Positions 1 to 6,577 of a DNA stretch of 20,712 nucleotides are shown here, in pieces. Position numbers and translations under genes: made by a program. The stretch is from Alphaproteobacteria bacterium (lineage in GTDB: Bacteria > Pseudomonadota > Alphaproteobacteria > Paracaedibacterales > CAIULA01): the NCBI GenBank assembly GCA_019751935.1, contig JAIEMR010000101.1, positions 1-20,712 on the forward strand. Direction: 5' to 3'. Every line of letters begins with the position of its first letter. Position 1 is the first letter of the stretch. The notes under the pieces are model-generated. The model was not told the DNA's origin. It ran no database searches and saw only the letters and a program-made list of their open reading frames with translations.

Positions 1-1956
1 GTTTTGAATTGCTTGAAGGGAAACGGTAACATCAGGGACTTTACTAAATTTTTCCCGCAGATCATCCATTACTTTTTCAATGGACTTTCGGCCACTTTCA
101 ATCGATTTTAATTTTAAGAAAATCCGCCCTTCGTTTTGTGCAACGGTTGTCGATGATGCTCCCACAGACGCATTATAATTTTCAACTTCAGGCTGATTTT
201 TTATAATCTCCATTAATTTTTTCTGTGCGGATGCCATCGCATCAAACGAAACTTCAGGGGCAACATCGGTTACACCATAAATAAGTCCTGTGTCTTCATT
301 CGGGAAAAACCCTTTGGGAATAACAACGTAAAAAGCCACGTTGATTATAAAAATAATGCCTGTTCCAGCTAAGATCAGAGTTTGGCGTTTCATAACCCAC
401 TGCAAACTATTTTCATAAGCAAACTCAAGACGTTCAAAAGAAACCCGTAGGAATTTATAAAAATTATTTTCATATTCTTCGTGAGATGTTTTCATTAAAT
501 AACGACACATCATTGGCGTTAAGGTTAGGGACACAATTCCAGACATCAAAATAACGATAATCAGAGTCAATGAAAATTCAAACAACAAACGCCCAACAAT
601 GCCGGGCATAAACAAAATGGGAATAAAAACCGCAACCAATGATAATGTCATCGAAATCACAGTAAATCCAATTTCTTCCGTTCCTTTAAGGGTTGCCTCA
701 AGAGAAGATAGTCCTTGTTCCCTGTAACGCGCGATATTTTCAAGAACCACTATTGCATCATCAATAATAAAGCCCGTCGCTAAGGTTAAGGCTAACAGCG
801 TTAAGTTGTTTAGGCTAAAACCAAAAGCCGACATTAAAGCAAAAGTCGCAATCATAGATATAGGTAACGTCACTGTCGGAATAAGAGTTGCCCTTGCGTT
901 CCGTAGAAACAAAAAAATCACCAATACAACCAAGGCAATTGTCAAAATACAGGTAAATTCGACGTCATTGACGGATGCTTGAATCGGCTCAGAACGATCA
1001 AGCAGCATCGTCATTTTGATACTTTGGGGAAGTTGTTTTTCTATACTTGGTAAGATTTCTTTAATGCTTTCAGCAACTTCTAGCGTGTTTGATCCAGGTT
1101 GTCTGCTAACAGCCAAAATAATGCCACGTTCATTATCAAACCACGCGGCGCTATAAGTATTTTCAACGTCATCAACCACCTCAGCCACATCCTTTAGGCG
1201 TAAACCATCGTGATTTGGAATCATGATTTGCGCAAATTCAGCAGCATTTTTAAGTTGTGAATTAGGCGTTAAAGACTGAACTTGAACAGGCCCTTGAAGA
1301 AGTCCCGTGGGCGCGTTGATGTTTGATTGGGCAATGACATTAGCAATAGTGGCTAAGCTAAGGTTGCGCGACTTTAAAATTTCAGGGCGAACATAAACGC
1401 GAACGGCATATTTTTGTTCACCAATAACAGCAACTTGCGCCACATTGCGTATCATTGAAAGCCTGTCAACCACATAGTTTTGAGCATATTGATCCACTTG
1501 CCATAAGGGAAGAGTAGGGGAAGTTATGGCTAAAAATATAATAGGCTGTTCTGCTGGGTTAACTTTTTTATAAGTTGGCAAGCTTGGCATATTAGGTGGC
1601 AAATTAACCTGGGCTGTAGAAATCGATGTTCCTACATCTTGGGCAGCAGCGTTGATATTGACATCAAGCGCAAACTGCAAGGTGATTAAACTTGTCCCTT
1701 GAGCGCTTGTTGATGTCATCGCTTCGAGGCCAGGAATTGAGGAAAATTGCTGTTCTAATGGCAAGGCAACGGCTTGTGCCATAGTAACTGGATTTGCCCC
1801 TGGCAAACTTGCTCTCACTTGGATAACGGGGAATTCAATTTTAGGGAGTGCACTGATGGGTAAATTCCAAAAACCAAACATCCCCGCCATAACGACCCAT
1901 ACAGTGATTAATGTTGTCATCACAGGTCTTAGGATAAAAATGCGTGAAATGTTCAT
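1..1956 (-). CDS. RND multidrug efflux permease, MdtB/MdtC-like (3' part cut off)
   Basis: This is the inner-membrane pump of a tripartite resistance-nodulation-division exporter, using the proton gradient to move drugs or other amphiphiles out with the adaptor encoded just upstream. I translated 652 in-frame codons with no stop; the family is usually about 1,020-1,050 residues, so the C-terminal part lies outside the window. The N-terminus has the family look (MNISRIFILRPVMTTL, one membrane segment, then a periplasmic porter domain with LPGANP). The proton-relay pair on the fourth membrane helix is visible as TGFIIDDAIVVLENI, around codon 400. The wording of the porter domain is closer to MdtB/MdtC (HAE-1) than to AcrB. 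The start at 1956 is set by an ATGA overlap with the adaptor stop, implying translational coupling. The substrate cannot be read from the sequence. Confidence 0.93.
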   Translation of the reverse strand, partial: MNISRIFILRPVMTTLITVWVVMAGMFGFWNLPISALPKIEFPVIQVRASLPGANPVTMAQAVALPLEQQFSSIPGLEAMTSTSAQGTSLITLQFALDVNINAAAQDVGTSISTAQVNLPPNMPSLPTYKKVNPAEQPIIFLAITSPTLPLWQVDQYAQNYVVDRLSMIRNVAQVAVIGEQKYAVRVYVRPEILKSRNLSLATIANVIAQSNINAPTGLLQGPVQVQSLTPNSQLKNAAEFAQIMIPNHDGLRLKDVAEVVDDVENTYSAAWFDNERGIILAVSRQPGSNTLEVAESIKEILPSIEKQLPQSIKMTMLLDRSEPIQASVNDVEFTCILTIALVVLVIFLFLRNARATLIPTVTLPISMIATFALMSAFGFSLNNLTLLALTLATGFIIDDAIVVLENIARYREQGLSSLEATLKGTEEIGFTVISMTLSLVAVFIPILFMPGIVGRLLFEFSLTLIIVILMSGIVSLTLTPMMCRYLMKTSHEEYENNFYKFLRVSFERLEFAYENSLQWVMKRQTLILAGTGIIFIINVAFYVVIPKGFFPNEDTGLIYGVTDVAPEVSFDAMASAQKKLMEIIKNQPEVENYNASVGASSTTVAQNEGRIFLKLKSIESGRKSIEKVMDDLREKFSKVPDVTVSLQAIQN

Positions 1957-3083
1957 GGCATTACTGAAACTTTAATTTTATCACTAAGCCTTATCTGTCC
2001 TGATGCAACCACCTTTTCGTTTTCTCTAAGGCCATCTGTAACAATTGCTTCGGTATTGGTTGTTAAACCTAATTTTACGGAACGATAATGAACTGTGTGA
2101 TCTTCGGCATTATAAACAAAGACATAGGATCCATTTTGGCCATTTTGAATGGCTGATAACGGGACAACCAAAGCATTTTCTTCCATTCCTAGCTGAAGGA
2201 GTGAGATAACATATTGCCCAGGAAGAAGTGCTGGTTTTCCATTCACTACGTGATTTTCAATCTTAACCTTGATGGGAATTATGCCTGCATTGGATTTAAC
2301 CTCATTATCAAAGGCAAAAAGGCTTGCCTTTTGGGAAAGCAAATCCCCATTCATCGTTAAAAGCTGGACGCCAATTTTGCTTGAGTCTTGACTTAACAAG
2401 CGGGGTAAATACCGCTCTGGTAAATTAAAGAGAGCCTCTAAAGGATCAACTTTAACTACAGAAACTAAAGGCGTGTTTTCTTCGGTTCTGACATAATTTC
2501 CAAGAAGGACTTTATGAAAACCAACAAGGCCTGTAATGGGACTGTGGATTTTTGTGTAACCGAGTTGCACCTTTAAAAGATCAATAGCCGCTTGATCAGC
2601 CTTAGTTGTGCCTTCAAGACTTTTCATATTGGCCTGCAACTGATCAAAGGCAGAGTTTGTAACAAAACCTTTTTTTAGCAAAGGTTGGTTTCGTTTGACT
2701 TCAATCTTAGCGTCTTCAAAAAGAGCCATATTTTTAGAAAGGTTTGCTTCTGCTTGACGAAGCTGCGCCTGGATCGCTTCGTCATCAAAGGTAAAGAGTA
2801 GATCATTTTCCTTAACAATTTGACCCTCTTGAAAATGAATCTCTTTAAGAACCCCATCAATGCGGCTTCGGATCTGAATGGCTTCTTGTGATTGGGTTAG
2901 GCCCGGGACTCTGACTTCTAAAGGAACTGATTTTTTAATGGCAGCCGCAACTGTGACTTGAGGAAATTGTTTTTGAACAGCGCTTTTAGTTTTAAAGAAA
3001 AAAACAGAAAAGGTTACAGCTAAAACCCCAAGGATTAGCCCAGATAATAAACGCCGATTTAAAAAAAGTAGAGTGTGCTTCAT
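1953..3083 (-). CDS. RND efflux periplasmic adaptor (HlyD/AcrA-type membrane fusion protein)
   Basis: The 376-residue adaptor would bridge the RND pump to an outer-membrane channel. It has an N-terminal membrane anchor at about residues 14-32 and no lipobox. A lipoyl/barrel-sandwich half follows (about 60-100, with RIDGVLKEIHFQEGQIV), then an alpha-helical hairpin of about 100-165 and the second lipoyl half (IHSPITGLVG). Beta-barrel and membrane-proximal domains run to the C-terminus. Its stop overlaps the permease start by four bases, so the two are one operon. No outer-membrane channel gene is in view. A ribosome-binding AGGG lies just before the ATG, and the gap to the upstream secreted-protein gene is only 43 bases with no visible terminator, so co-transcription with 3127-3753 is possible. 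The drug specificity is unknown. Confidence 0.93.
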   Translation of the reverse strand: MKHTLLFLNRRLLSGLILGVLAVTFSVFFFKTKSAVQKQFPQVTVAAAIKKSVPLEVRVPGLTQSQEAIQIRSRIDGVLKEIHFQEGQIVKENDLLFTFDDEAIQAQLRQAEANLSKNMALFEDAKIEVKRNQPLLKKGFVTNSAFDQLQANMKSLEGTTKADQAAIDLLKVQLGYTKIHSPITGLVGFHKVLLGNYVRTEENTPLVSVVKVDPLEALFNLPERYLPRLLSQDSSKIGVQLLTMNGDLLSQKASLFAFDNEVKSNAGIIPIKVKIENHVVNGKPALLPGQYVISLLQLGMEENALVVPLSAIQNGQNGSYVFVYNAEDHTVHYRSVKLGLTTNTEAIVTDGLRENEKVVASGQIRLSDKIKVSVMP

Positions 3084-3126
3084 ACACCCTACTTTGACGG
3101 AGTTTACGTTAAAACGAGGTTAATTT

Positions 3127-3753
3127 TTACCTTCTATAAAATGGTTTTCTTTTAGAAGAGGGCTGTTTTTTTGAAAAAGGATAACCCTTAGCTTTAGCCA
3201 TTCTTTCTGCATCAATTTGCGCTTCTAAAACCGAATAATAATTAAACACTGCCCCATTACTAAGCGCATCACTACCAAATAAAAGCTCCACAGGTCCGGT
3301 CGGCCTAACTGTTGCATAATTATTATCTCCCAGCTTTAATACCCAGTTACCAGTTTCTGATTTTTTATACCATGCCCCTTTAAGAGAGCCTTTATCAGAA
3401 CCATTCCTTGAGTTTTCTTTATCAAAAAGTTTCTTTGGTGGAAAAGTTGATTGTTTAGTTGATGGACGTACAGGGGCAGGCTCAAATGAGAAACCAGAAT
3501 ATTGTTTGTATAAAGCTTGGATGCGAGGGTCTAAATGACTTTTTATTTTTTCCTCATCGTCAGAAGAGGGAGTCACAAAACCTGAGTCTTCACTATTGCT
3601 GTCACTTGTTCTTTGTCTTTTTAAAGACGAACCAGTATCGGAGGAATTAGCTTCAGTACTGTCATATTCTTCCATAGCAATGCTTGCTTGCGAAGACATT
3701 GATAGGACTGCCAACACTACAATCCGTGAAAAATTAATAATAAAATTTGACAT
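3127..3753 (-). CDS. Exported serine-rich hypothetical protein
   Basis: I do not recognise this 208-residue protein. It begins with a signal peptide (hydrophobic stretch about residues 8-20, likely cut after ASIA near residue 26). A disordered acidic and serine-rich tract follows (about 27-70) with a basic KRQR patch. The more ordered C-terminal half (about 120-190) has aromatic and glycine-rich segments such as NWVLKLGDNNYATVRP, and the protein ends in a very basic tail, KRKPFYRR. A ribosome-binding AAAGG sits about eight bases before the ATG. It lies 43 bases upstream of the efflux adaptor in the same direction. An exported or secreted role, perhaps host-directed, is inference from composition only; the C-terminal half is the part worth a structure-based search. 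Confidence 0.7.
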   Translation of the reverse strand: MSNFIINFSRIVVLAVLSMSSQASIAMEEYDSTEANSSDTGSSLKRQRTSDSNSEDSGFVTPSSDDEEKIKSHLDPRIQALYKQYSGFSFEPAPVRPSTKQSTFPPKKLFDKENSRNGSDKGSLKGAWYKKSETGNWVLKLGDNNYATVRPTGPVELLFGSDALSNGAVFNYYSVLEAQIDAERMAKAKGYPFSKKQPSSKRKPFYRR

Positions 3754-4026
3754 AAATGAACCTTTGATTTTAAGTTTTAATTAAGTACAGATAGATATTC
3801 ATAATTAAAACTAATATAAAATCAAATATTTTTATTTAATTAAATTTTTTATTGAATTTAGCCTGTAAACAAATAAATTTTCAGTAATTTCTTAATAAAA
3901 AACCTTCTTTTCATAAGAAAAGAAGGTTGATCTTTGAAAGAGATATTCTTAACAGAACTCTAACTATTTTAACCGAGTGCGGTAATTTATTAGCTGGATT
4001 ATAATCTGTTTCTCAAACTTATACTT
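3754..4026. other. AT-rich gap between the serine-rich protein and the small peptide gene
   Basis: Apart from the terminator at 3901-3928 I see no gene here. The part next to 3753 carries the 5' leader of the serine-rich protein, with its ribosome-binding AAAGG. A weak TTGATT and TATGAA pair about 50-80 bases upstream of that start could be its promoter, but in DNA this AT-rich such matches are common. Confidence 0.5.
3901..3928 (-). terminator. Rho-independent terminator after the 42-residue gene
   Basis: A perfect 12-base stem (AACCTTCTTTTC at 3901-3912 pairing with 3917-3928) closes on an ATAA loop, and on the minus strand it runs into a T-rich tract just below 3901. It lies about 100 bases past the stop of the small exported peptide gene. 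The stem resembles those at 5392 and 6526. Confidence 0.88.
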
Positions 4027-4155
4027 TTACTCAGCAGCTGGCTTCTCAGTTTCAGTTGCTGTCTCTTCTGTGTGCTCTTCCTCTGCATAAGTATTAGCAA
4101 CAAGAGTTGCTGAAATCATAGCGATCATCAAAAAAGCTTTTGCGAATTTATTCAT
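4027..4155 (-). CDS. Tiny exported acidic peptide (42 residues)
   Basis: This is a short gene easily missed by length cut-offs. It reads MNKFAKAFLMIAMISATLVA and continues to a likely cleavage site after NTYA at residue 24. That leaves a mature 18-residue acidic peptide, EEEHTEETATETEKPAAE. A strong ribosome-binding sequence AAGGAGAT lies five bases before the ATG, and a textbook terminator follows at 3901-3928, so the unit looks real and expressed. The signal peptide has the same length and style as those of the three larger exported proteins upstream, and its promoter region resembles that of the 312-residue gene. It could be a degenerate family member, an exported peptide, or a small periplasmic protein. 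I cannot name a function. Confidence 0.78.
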   Translation of the reverse strand: MNKFAKAFLMIAMISATLVANTYAEEEHTEETATETEKPAAE

Positions 4156-4160
4156 CTGTT

Positions 4161-4168
4161 ATCTCCTT
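4161..4168 (-). promoter_or_regulatory. Strong ribosome-binding site of the small peptide gene
   Basis: The minus strand reads AAGGAGAT here, a near-perfect Shine-Dalgarno sequence ending five bases before the ATG at 4155. It is the best match in the window and the main reason to accept the 42-codon frame as a gene. Confidence 0.8.
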
Positions 4169-4212
4169 AGTGTTAAAAAAAGAAACTTTACAAAGTCTCA
4201 ATAATTCCATCC

Positions 4213-4236
4213 TATATCAAAACGATTAATAATTGC
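4213..4236 (-). promoter_or_regulatory. Upstream motif shared with the 312-residue gene
   Basis: On the minus strand this stretch contains AATTATTAATCGTTTTGATA, closely matched by the stretch at 5338-5362 upstream of the 312-residue gene. It lies 58-81 bases upstream of the ATG of the small peptide gene, a sensible distance for a promoter or operator. It does not fit the sigma-70 consensus well, so its exact role is open. Confidence 0.4.
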
Positions 4237-4352
4237 TTAAAATATGCAAATTTGGGATTAAAAATTGAAGAATTGCAGAAAAATAATATGCTGTGATGAG
4301 ATGATGACGAAAATTCATACTCAAATTTCATTAGCTCTTACCTGTCTAAAGC

Positions 4353-5291
4353 CTAATTTGCAGAAGCCGTACCTGCTGTCTCTATTTTCCTAGCAAATAT
4401 TCCAATGCTCGGATCTAAAGCTCCAACACCTTTTCTTTTTTTTCCGCCTGCACGTTTTTGAATTGCTGCTGCAGATTTAGGCTTTTTAGCTGTGTTAGAA
4501 GAATTAGCAATCCATTGCCTTAACAATTTTTCTTCAGCCTTGTTAGAAGCAATAATATTCTTATTAATTTCAATTTCTTTAGCCTTCATTTCTTCAATTT
4601 TTGCTTTTAAGGCTGTAATCATCACATTAGCATCGCCCAGTTCTTTTTCTTTTGCGGCTAATTCTGTGCCTAATTTGACGATTTCTTCTTTAATCGTAGC
4701 TAAGTCTTTAACCACTTGAAGTTCTGCAGCTCTCTTTTTTACTTTTCTAGCAGCTTCCTGAGCTGCTTTTTCTATTTCAGCCTCAATTGCTTTCTGCTTA
4801 ACTTCCTCTTCTGCTATTAATCTCGCTTCTTCTTTAGCTTCTTCTTCTTTTCTTGCTTCTTCTTCTAAACGACGCTGCTCTGCTTCTTTTGCTCTTTTTT
4901 CAACACGTTCTTTTCTTTTAAGCTCAAGCTGCTCTGCTTCTAATTGAGCTGCTGATTTTTTTTGTGTAAGCGCTTCTTCTTCTTTTTTTCCTTTAGCATC
5001 ATAAGTAGCTCTAATCTCATCTGCTTTATGTTTTGCGTCTTCTATATCTTGTGCATCCACATTTGATTTGGATCGAGAACGTACTTTAGGGGTCAAAAAA
5101 TCGCCCACTAAACCTTTAACTTCTTCAACGGCTAAGTCAGTTGCAGCCCCTTTTGCAACACCTTGCATATTTGTGGCAGCATCTGTTATTCCCCCAGTAG
5201 CGCCAGATAATAGATTATCCAATGCATATGATTTTGTTGCAAAGATGGCTAATATAATCGCTGGAAAAACGAATCTTAAATTTTTTCTCAT
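4353..5291 (-). CDS. Exported coiled-coil protein, Glu/Lys/Ala-rich (312 residues)
   Basis: I do not recognise a named family. Residues 1-24 form a signal peptide ending in SYA. A glycine/alanine-rich segment follows (about 25-65), then a very long charged helix of heptad character (about 80-255) dominated by E, K, A and R. The tail is basic (AGGKKRKGVGA). Much of the helical part aligns with the neighbouring 260-residue protein: both have QLEL-KKER, a central acidic run, EIV-L-T-L-KEKELG-AN, and MKAKE-EI-K-II-SN. They are therefore tandem paralogues. Its leader resembles that of the 42-residue peptide gene, and no terminator separates the two, so it may be read through into that gene. A TolA-like or structural periplasmic role is possible, but charged coiled coils match many unrelated proteins. 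An effector or surface role is speculation. Confidence 0.8.
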   Translation of the reverse strand: MRKNLRFVFPAIILAIFATKSYALDNLLSGATGGITDAATNMQGVAKGAATDLAVEEVKGLVGDFLTPKVRSRSKSNVDAQDIEDAKHKADEIRATYDAKGKKEEEALTQKKSAAQLEAEQLELKRKERVEKRAKEAEQRRLEEEARKEEEAKEEARLIAEEEVKQKAIEAEIEKAAQEAARKVKKRAAELQVVKDLATIKEEIVKLGTELAAKEKELGDANVMITALKAKIEEMKAKEIEINKNIIASNKAEEKLLRQWIANSSNTAKKPKSAAAIQKRAGGKKRKGVGALDPSIGIFARKIETAGTASAN

Positions 5292-5337
5292 TAAATTACT
5301 TTAGCTTAATTCTCAAAATCTCAACTAACTACAAATG

Positions 5338-5362
5338 TAATATAAAATGATTAATAATTTGT
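5338..5362 (-). promoter_or_regulatory. Upstream motif of the 312-residue gene
   Basis: The minus strand has AAATTATTAATCATTTTATA here, matching the motif at 4213-4236 in at least 16 positions. It sits about 47-71 bases upstream of the ATG at 5291. A shared promoter or operator is inferred from the match and the equal placement. Confidence 0.4.
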
Positions 5363-5391
5363 AAAACTTAAGAAAATTAATTAATAAAAAA

Positions 5392-5417
5392 GCCTTCTCT
5401 CAATTAAAAGAGAAGGC
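5392..5417 (-). terminator. Rho-independent terminator after the 260-residue gene
   Basis: A nine-base stem GCCTTCTCT / AGAGAAGGC encloses an eight-base loop CAATTAAA and is followed on the minus strand by a run of six T. It lies 24 bases beyond the stop at 5441. The inner 24 bases are identical to those of the terminator at 6526-6551. Confidence 0.9.
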
Positions 5418-5440
5418 CTATATTACTTCTGATAAAGAAA

Positions 5441-6223
5441 TTAGTGAGCTGCAACTTCATTCTCAGCTGGCGGAACATTTTCATCTCCTACAGCTGTTAC
5501 TAATTTCTTTGAAGATGCTCTCTTTTTCAAACCTGCCAAACCTCTTTCAACAGCTTGTGCTGTTTTCACATCGGTTCCTACGTTCCCTGCAATTTGCTTT
5601 TGCAGTGTTTGGTTCGTAGCTCTGTTAGACGAGATAATAGTTTTAGCGATTTCAGCTTCTTTTGCTTTCATATCATCAATTTCGCTCTTTAGACGTACAA
5701 TTTCCCCATTAGCCTCACCTAATTCTTTCTCTTTTACAGATAATGCCGTGGCTAAATCAACAATTTCTTGCTTCGCAGCAGCCAAATCTGTGGCCATTTG
5801 AGCCCTTGCAGCTCTTTTTTGAGCTTTTTCTACTGCTTTTTGTGTTTCTGCCTCTATCTCAAGCTGAATCTGCTTCTGCTTCTCTTCTTCTTCAGCTGCA
5901 AGTCTTGCCTCTTCCTCTTCTTCTTCCTTTATTCTTTTTTCTTCCGCTAAACGAAACGCCTCAGCCTTTTTAGCTCTTTCTTCAGCACGTTCTTTTTTCT
6001 GAAGTTCGAGTTGAGCCGCTTTGTCTAGAGCTGCACTTTTCAAGCTATCAACTTTCTGTGAACCTGCTTTGTTTTTCTCGGCTAAAGCTAACGCTAATGC
6101 ATCTGCTTTTTCTTTTGCTGCTAAAACATCTGCTGCTGTAACTGATGTAGCTGCATAAGAAACCCCCGCAAGCATTGTTGACATTAGCGCAACTGTTAAA
6201 AGTGATTTTGAAATCTTTCTCAT
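5441..6223 (-). CDS. Exported coiled-coil protein, Ala/Glu-rich (260 residues)
   Basis: This is the middle member of the tandem exported family. The signal peptide (MRKISKSLLTVALMSTMLAG and on to SYA, residue 24) is nearly the same as that of the 411-residue protein upstream. The mature chain is mostly a charged coiled coil (about 30-205). It has a dense EEEEEEARLAAEEEEKQ core near residues 100-117 and a basic, alanine-rich tail. It aligns with the 312-residue protein over the helical region. A ribosome-binding AGGGGA at 6230-6235 precedes the ATG, and about 85 bases of leader are shared with the 411-residue gene. With its own terminator it is a separate transcription unit. The function is unknown. 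The duplicated leader and signal peptide show that the genes arose by local duplication followed by divergence of the mature part. Confidence 0.82.
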   Translation of the reverse strand: MRKISKSLLTVALMSTMLAGVSYAATSVTAADVLAAKEKADALALALAEKNKAGSQKVDSLKSAALDKAAQLELQKKERAEERAKKAEAFRLAEEKRIKEEEEEEARLAAEEEEKQKQIQLEIEAETQKAVEKAQKRAARAQMATDLAAAKQEIVDLATALSVKEKELGEANGEIVRLKSEIDDMKAKEAEIAKTIISSNRATNQTLQKQIAGNVGTDVKTAQAVERGLAGLKKRASSKKLVTAVGDENVPPAENEVAAH

Positions 6224-6310
6224 TAAACTTCCCCTATTTATAAAAATTACAATCTTGTTAAAGACTTAACTCTTTTGAATATAAACAGAAAAAGTTAACA
6301 AATATTTAAA
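6224..6310 (-). promoter_or_regulatory. Conserved leader/promoter of the 260-residue gene
   Basis: Read on the minus strand this leader matches the one at 7814-7903 almost base for base in blocks: AAATATTTGTTAACTTT, CTGTTTAT, TAAGTCTTTAA, and AGGGGAAGTTTAATG at the start codon. Conservation across about 85 noncoding bases implies shared control. The exact -35 and -10 elements are not obvious, as none fits the sigma-70 consensus well. Confidence 0.5.
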
Positions 6311-6359
6311 AGTATTATAAATAATGAATATAATAGAGATACATAGAATAACAACACCC

Positions 6360-6503
6360 AAACCTTTACAATCGCGAGCAAAGAAGTTGCATGGTCTTGA
6401 AAAAAACAGGATCAACAAAACAGCCACTGAGTCAACACATCTCCTTAATGATCCTCGCCGATAACGATAGTGCTTAGATCGGGCTCTGGTTAAACAGATT
6501 GAA
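6360..6503 (+). pseudogene. Possible relic of an IS5-type transposase
   Basis: The 354-base gap between the 260- and 411-residue genes has a less AT-rich core. On the plus strand its 6451-6503 part reads ILADNDSA, a stop, then in another frame RALVKQIE-like codons. IS5-family transposases often carry a segment of the ADKAYDS-x2-IRALI kind, so this could be that segment with a stop and two small deletions. LLND, a plausible preceding motif, appears in a shifted frame at 6440-6451. No inverted ends or target duplication were found. The reading depends on assuming frameshifts, so chance is a real alternative. The rest of the gap is leader and terminator. Confidence 0.3.
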
Positions 6504-6525
6504 TTAGCATATTTATAATAAAAAA

Positions 6526-6551
6526 ACCTTCTCTCAATTAAAAGAGAAGGT
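6526..6551 (-). terminator. Rho-independent terminator after the 411-residue gene
   Basis: A nine-base stem ACCTTCTCT / AGAGAAGGT has an eight-base loop CAATTAAA and a T-rich tract downstream on the minus strand. It lies 26 bases past the stop at 6578 and is nearly identical to the terminator at 5392-5417. Confidence 0.9.
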
Positions 6552-6577
6552 CCTTCATATTTATAAGATTGACTAAC

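Noticed and set aside
5743..5973. Leu/Phe-rich plus-strand frames opposite the coiled-coil genes
   Set aside because: Glu/Lys-rich coiled coils read backwards give Leu/Phe/Ser-rich frames that look like membrane proteins; there is no other support.
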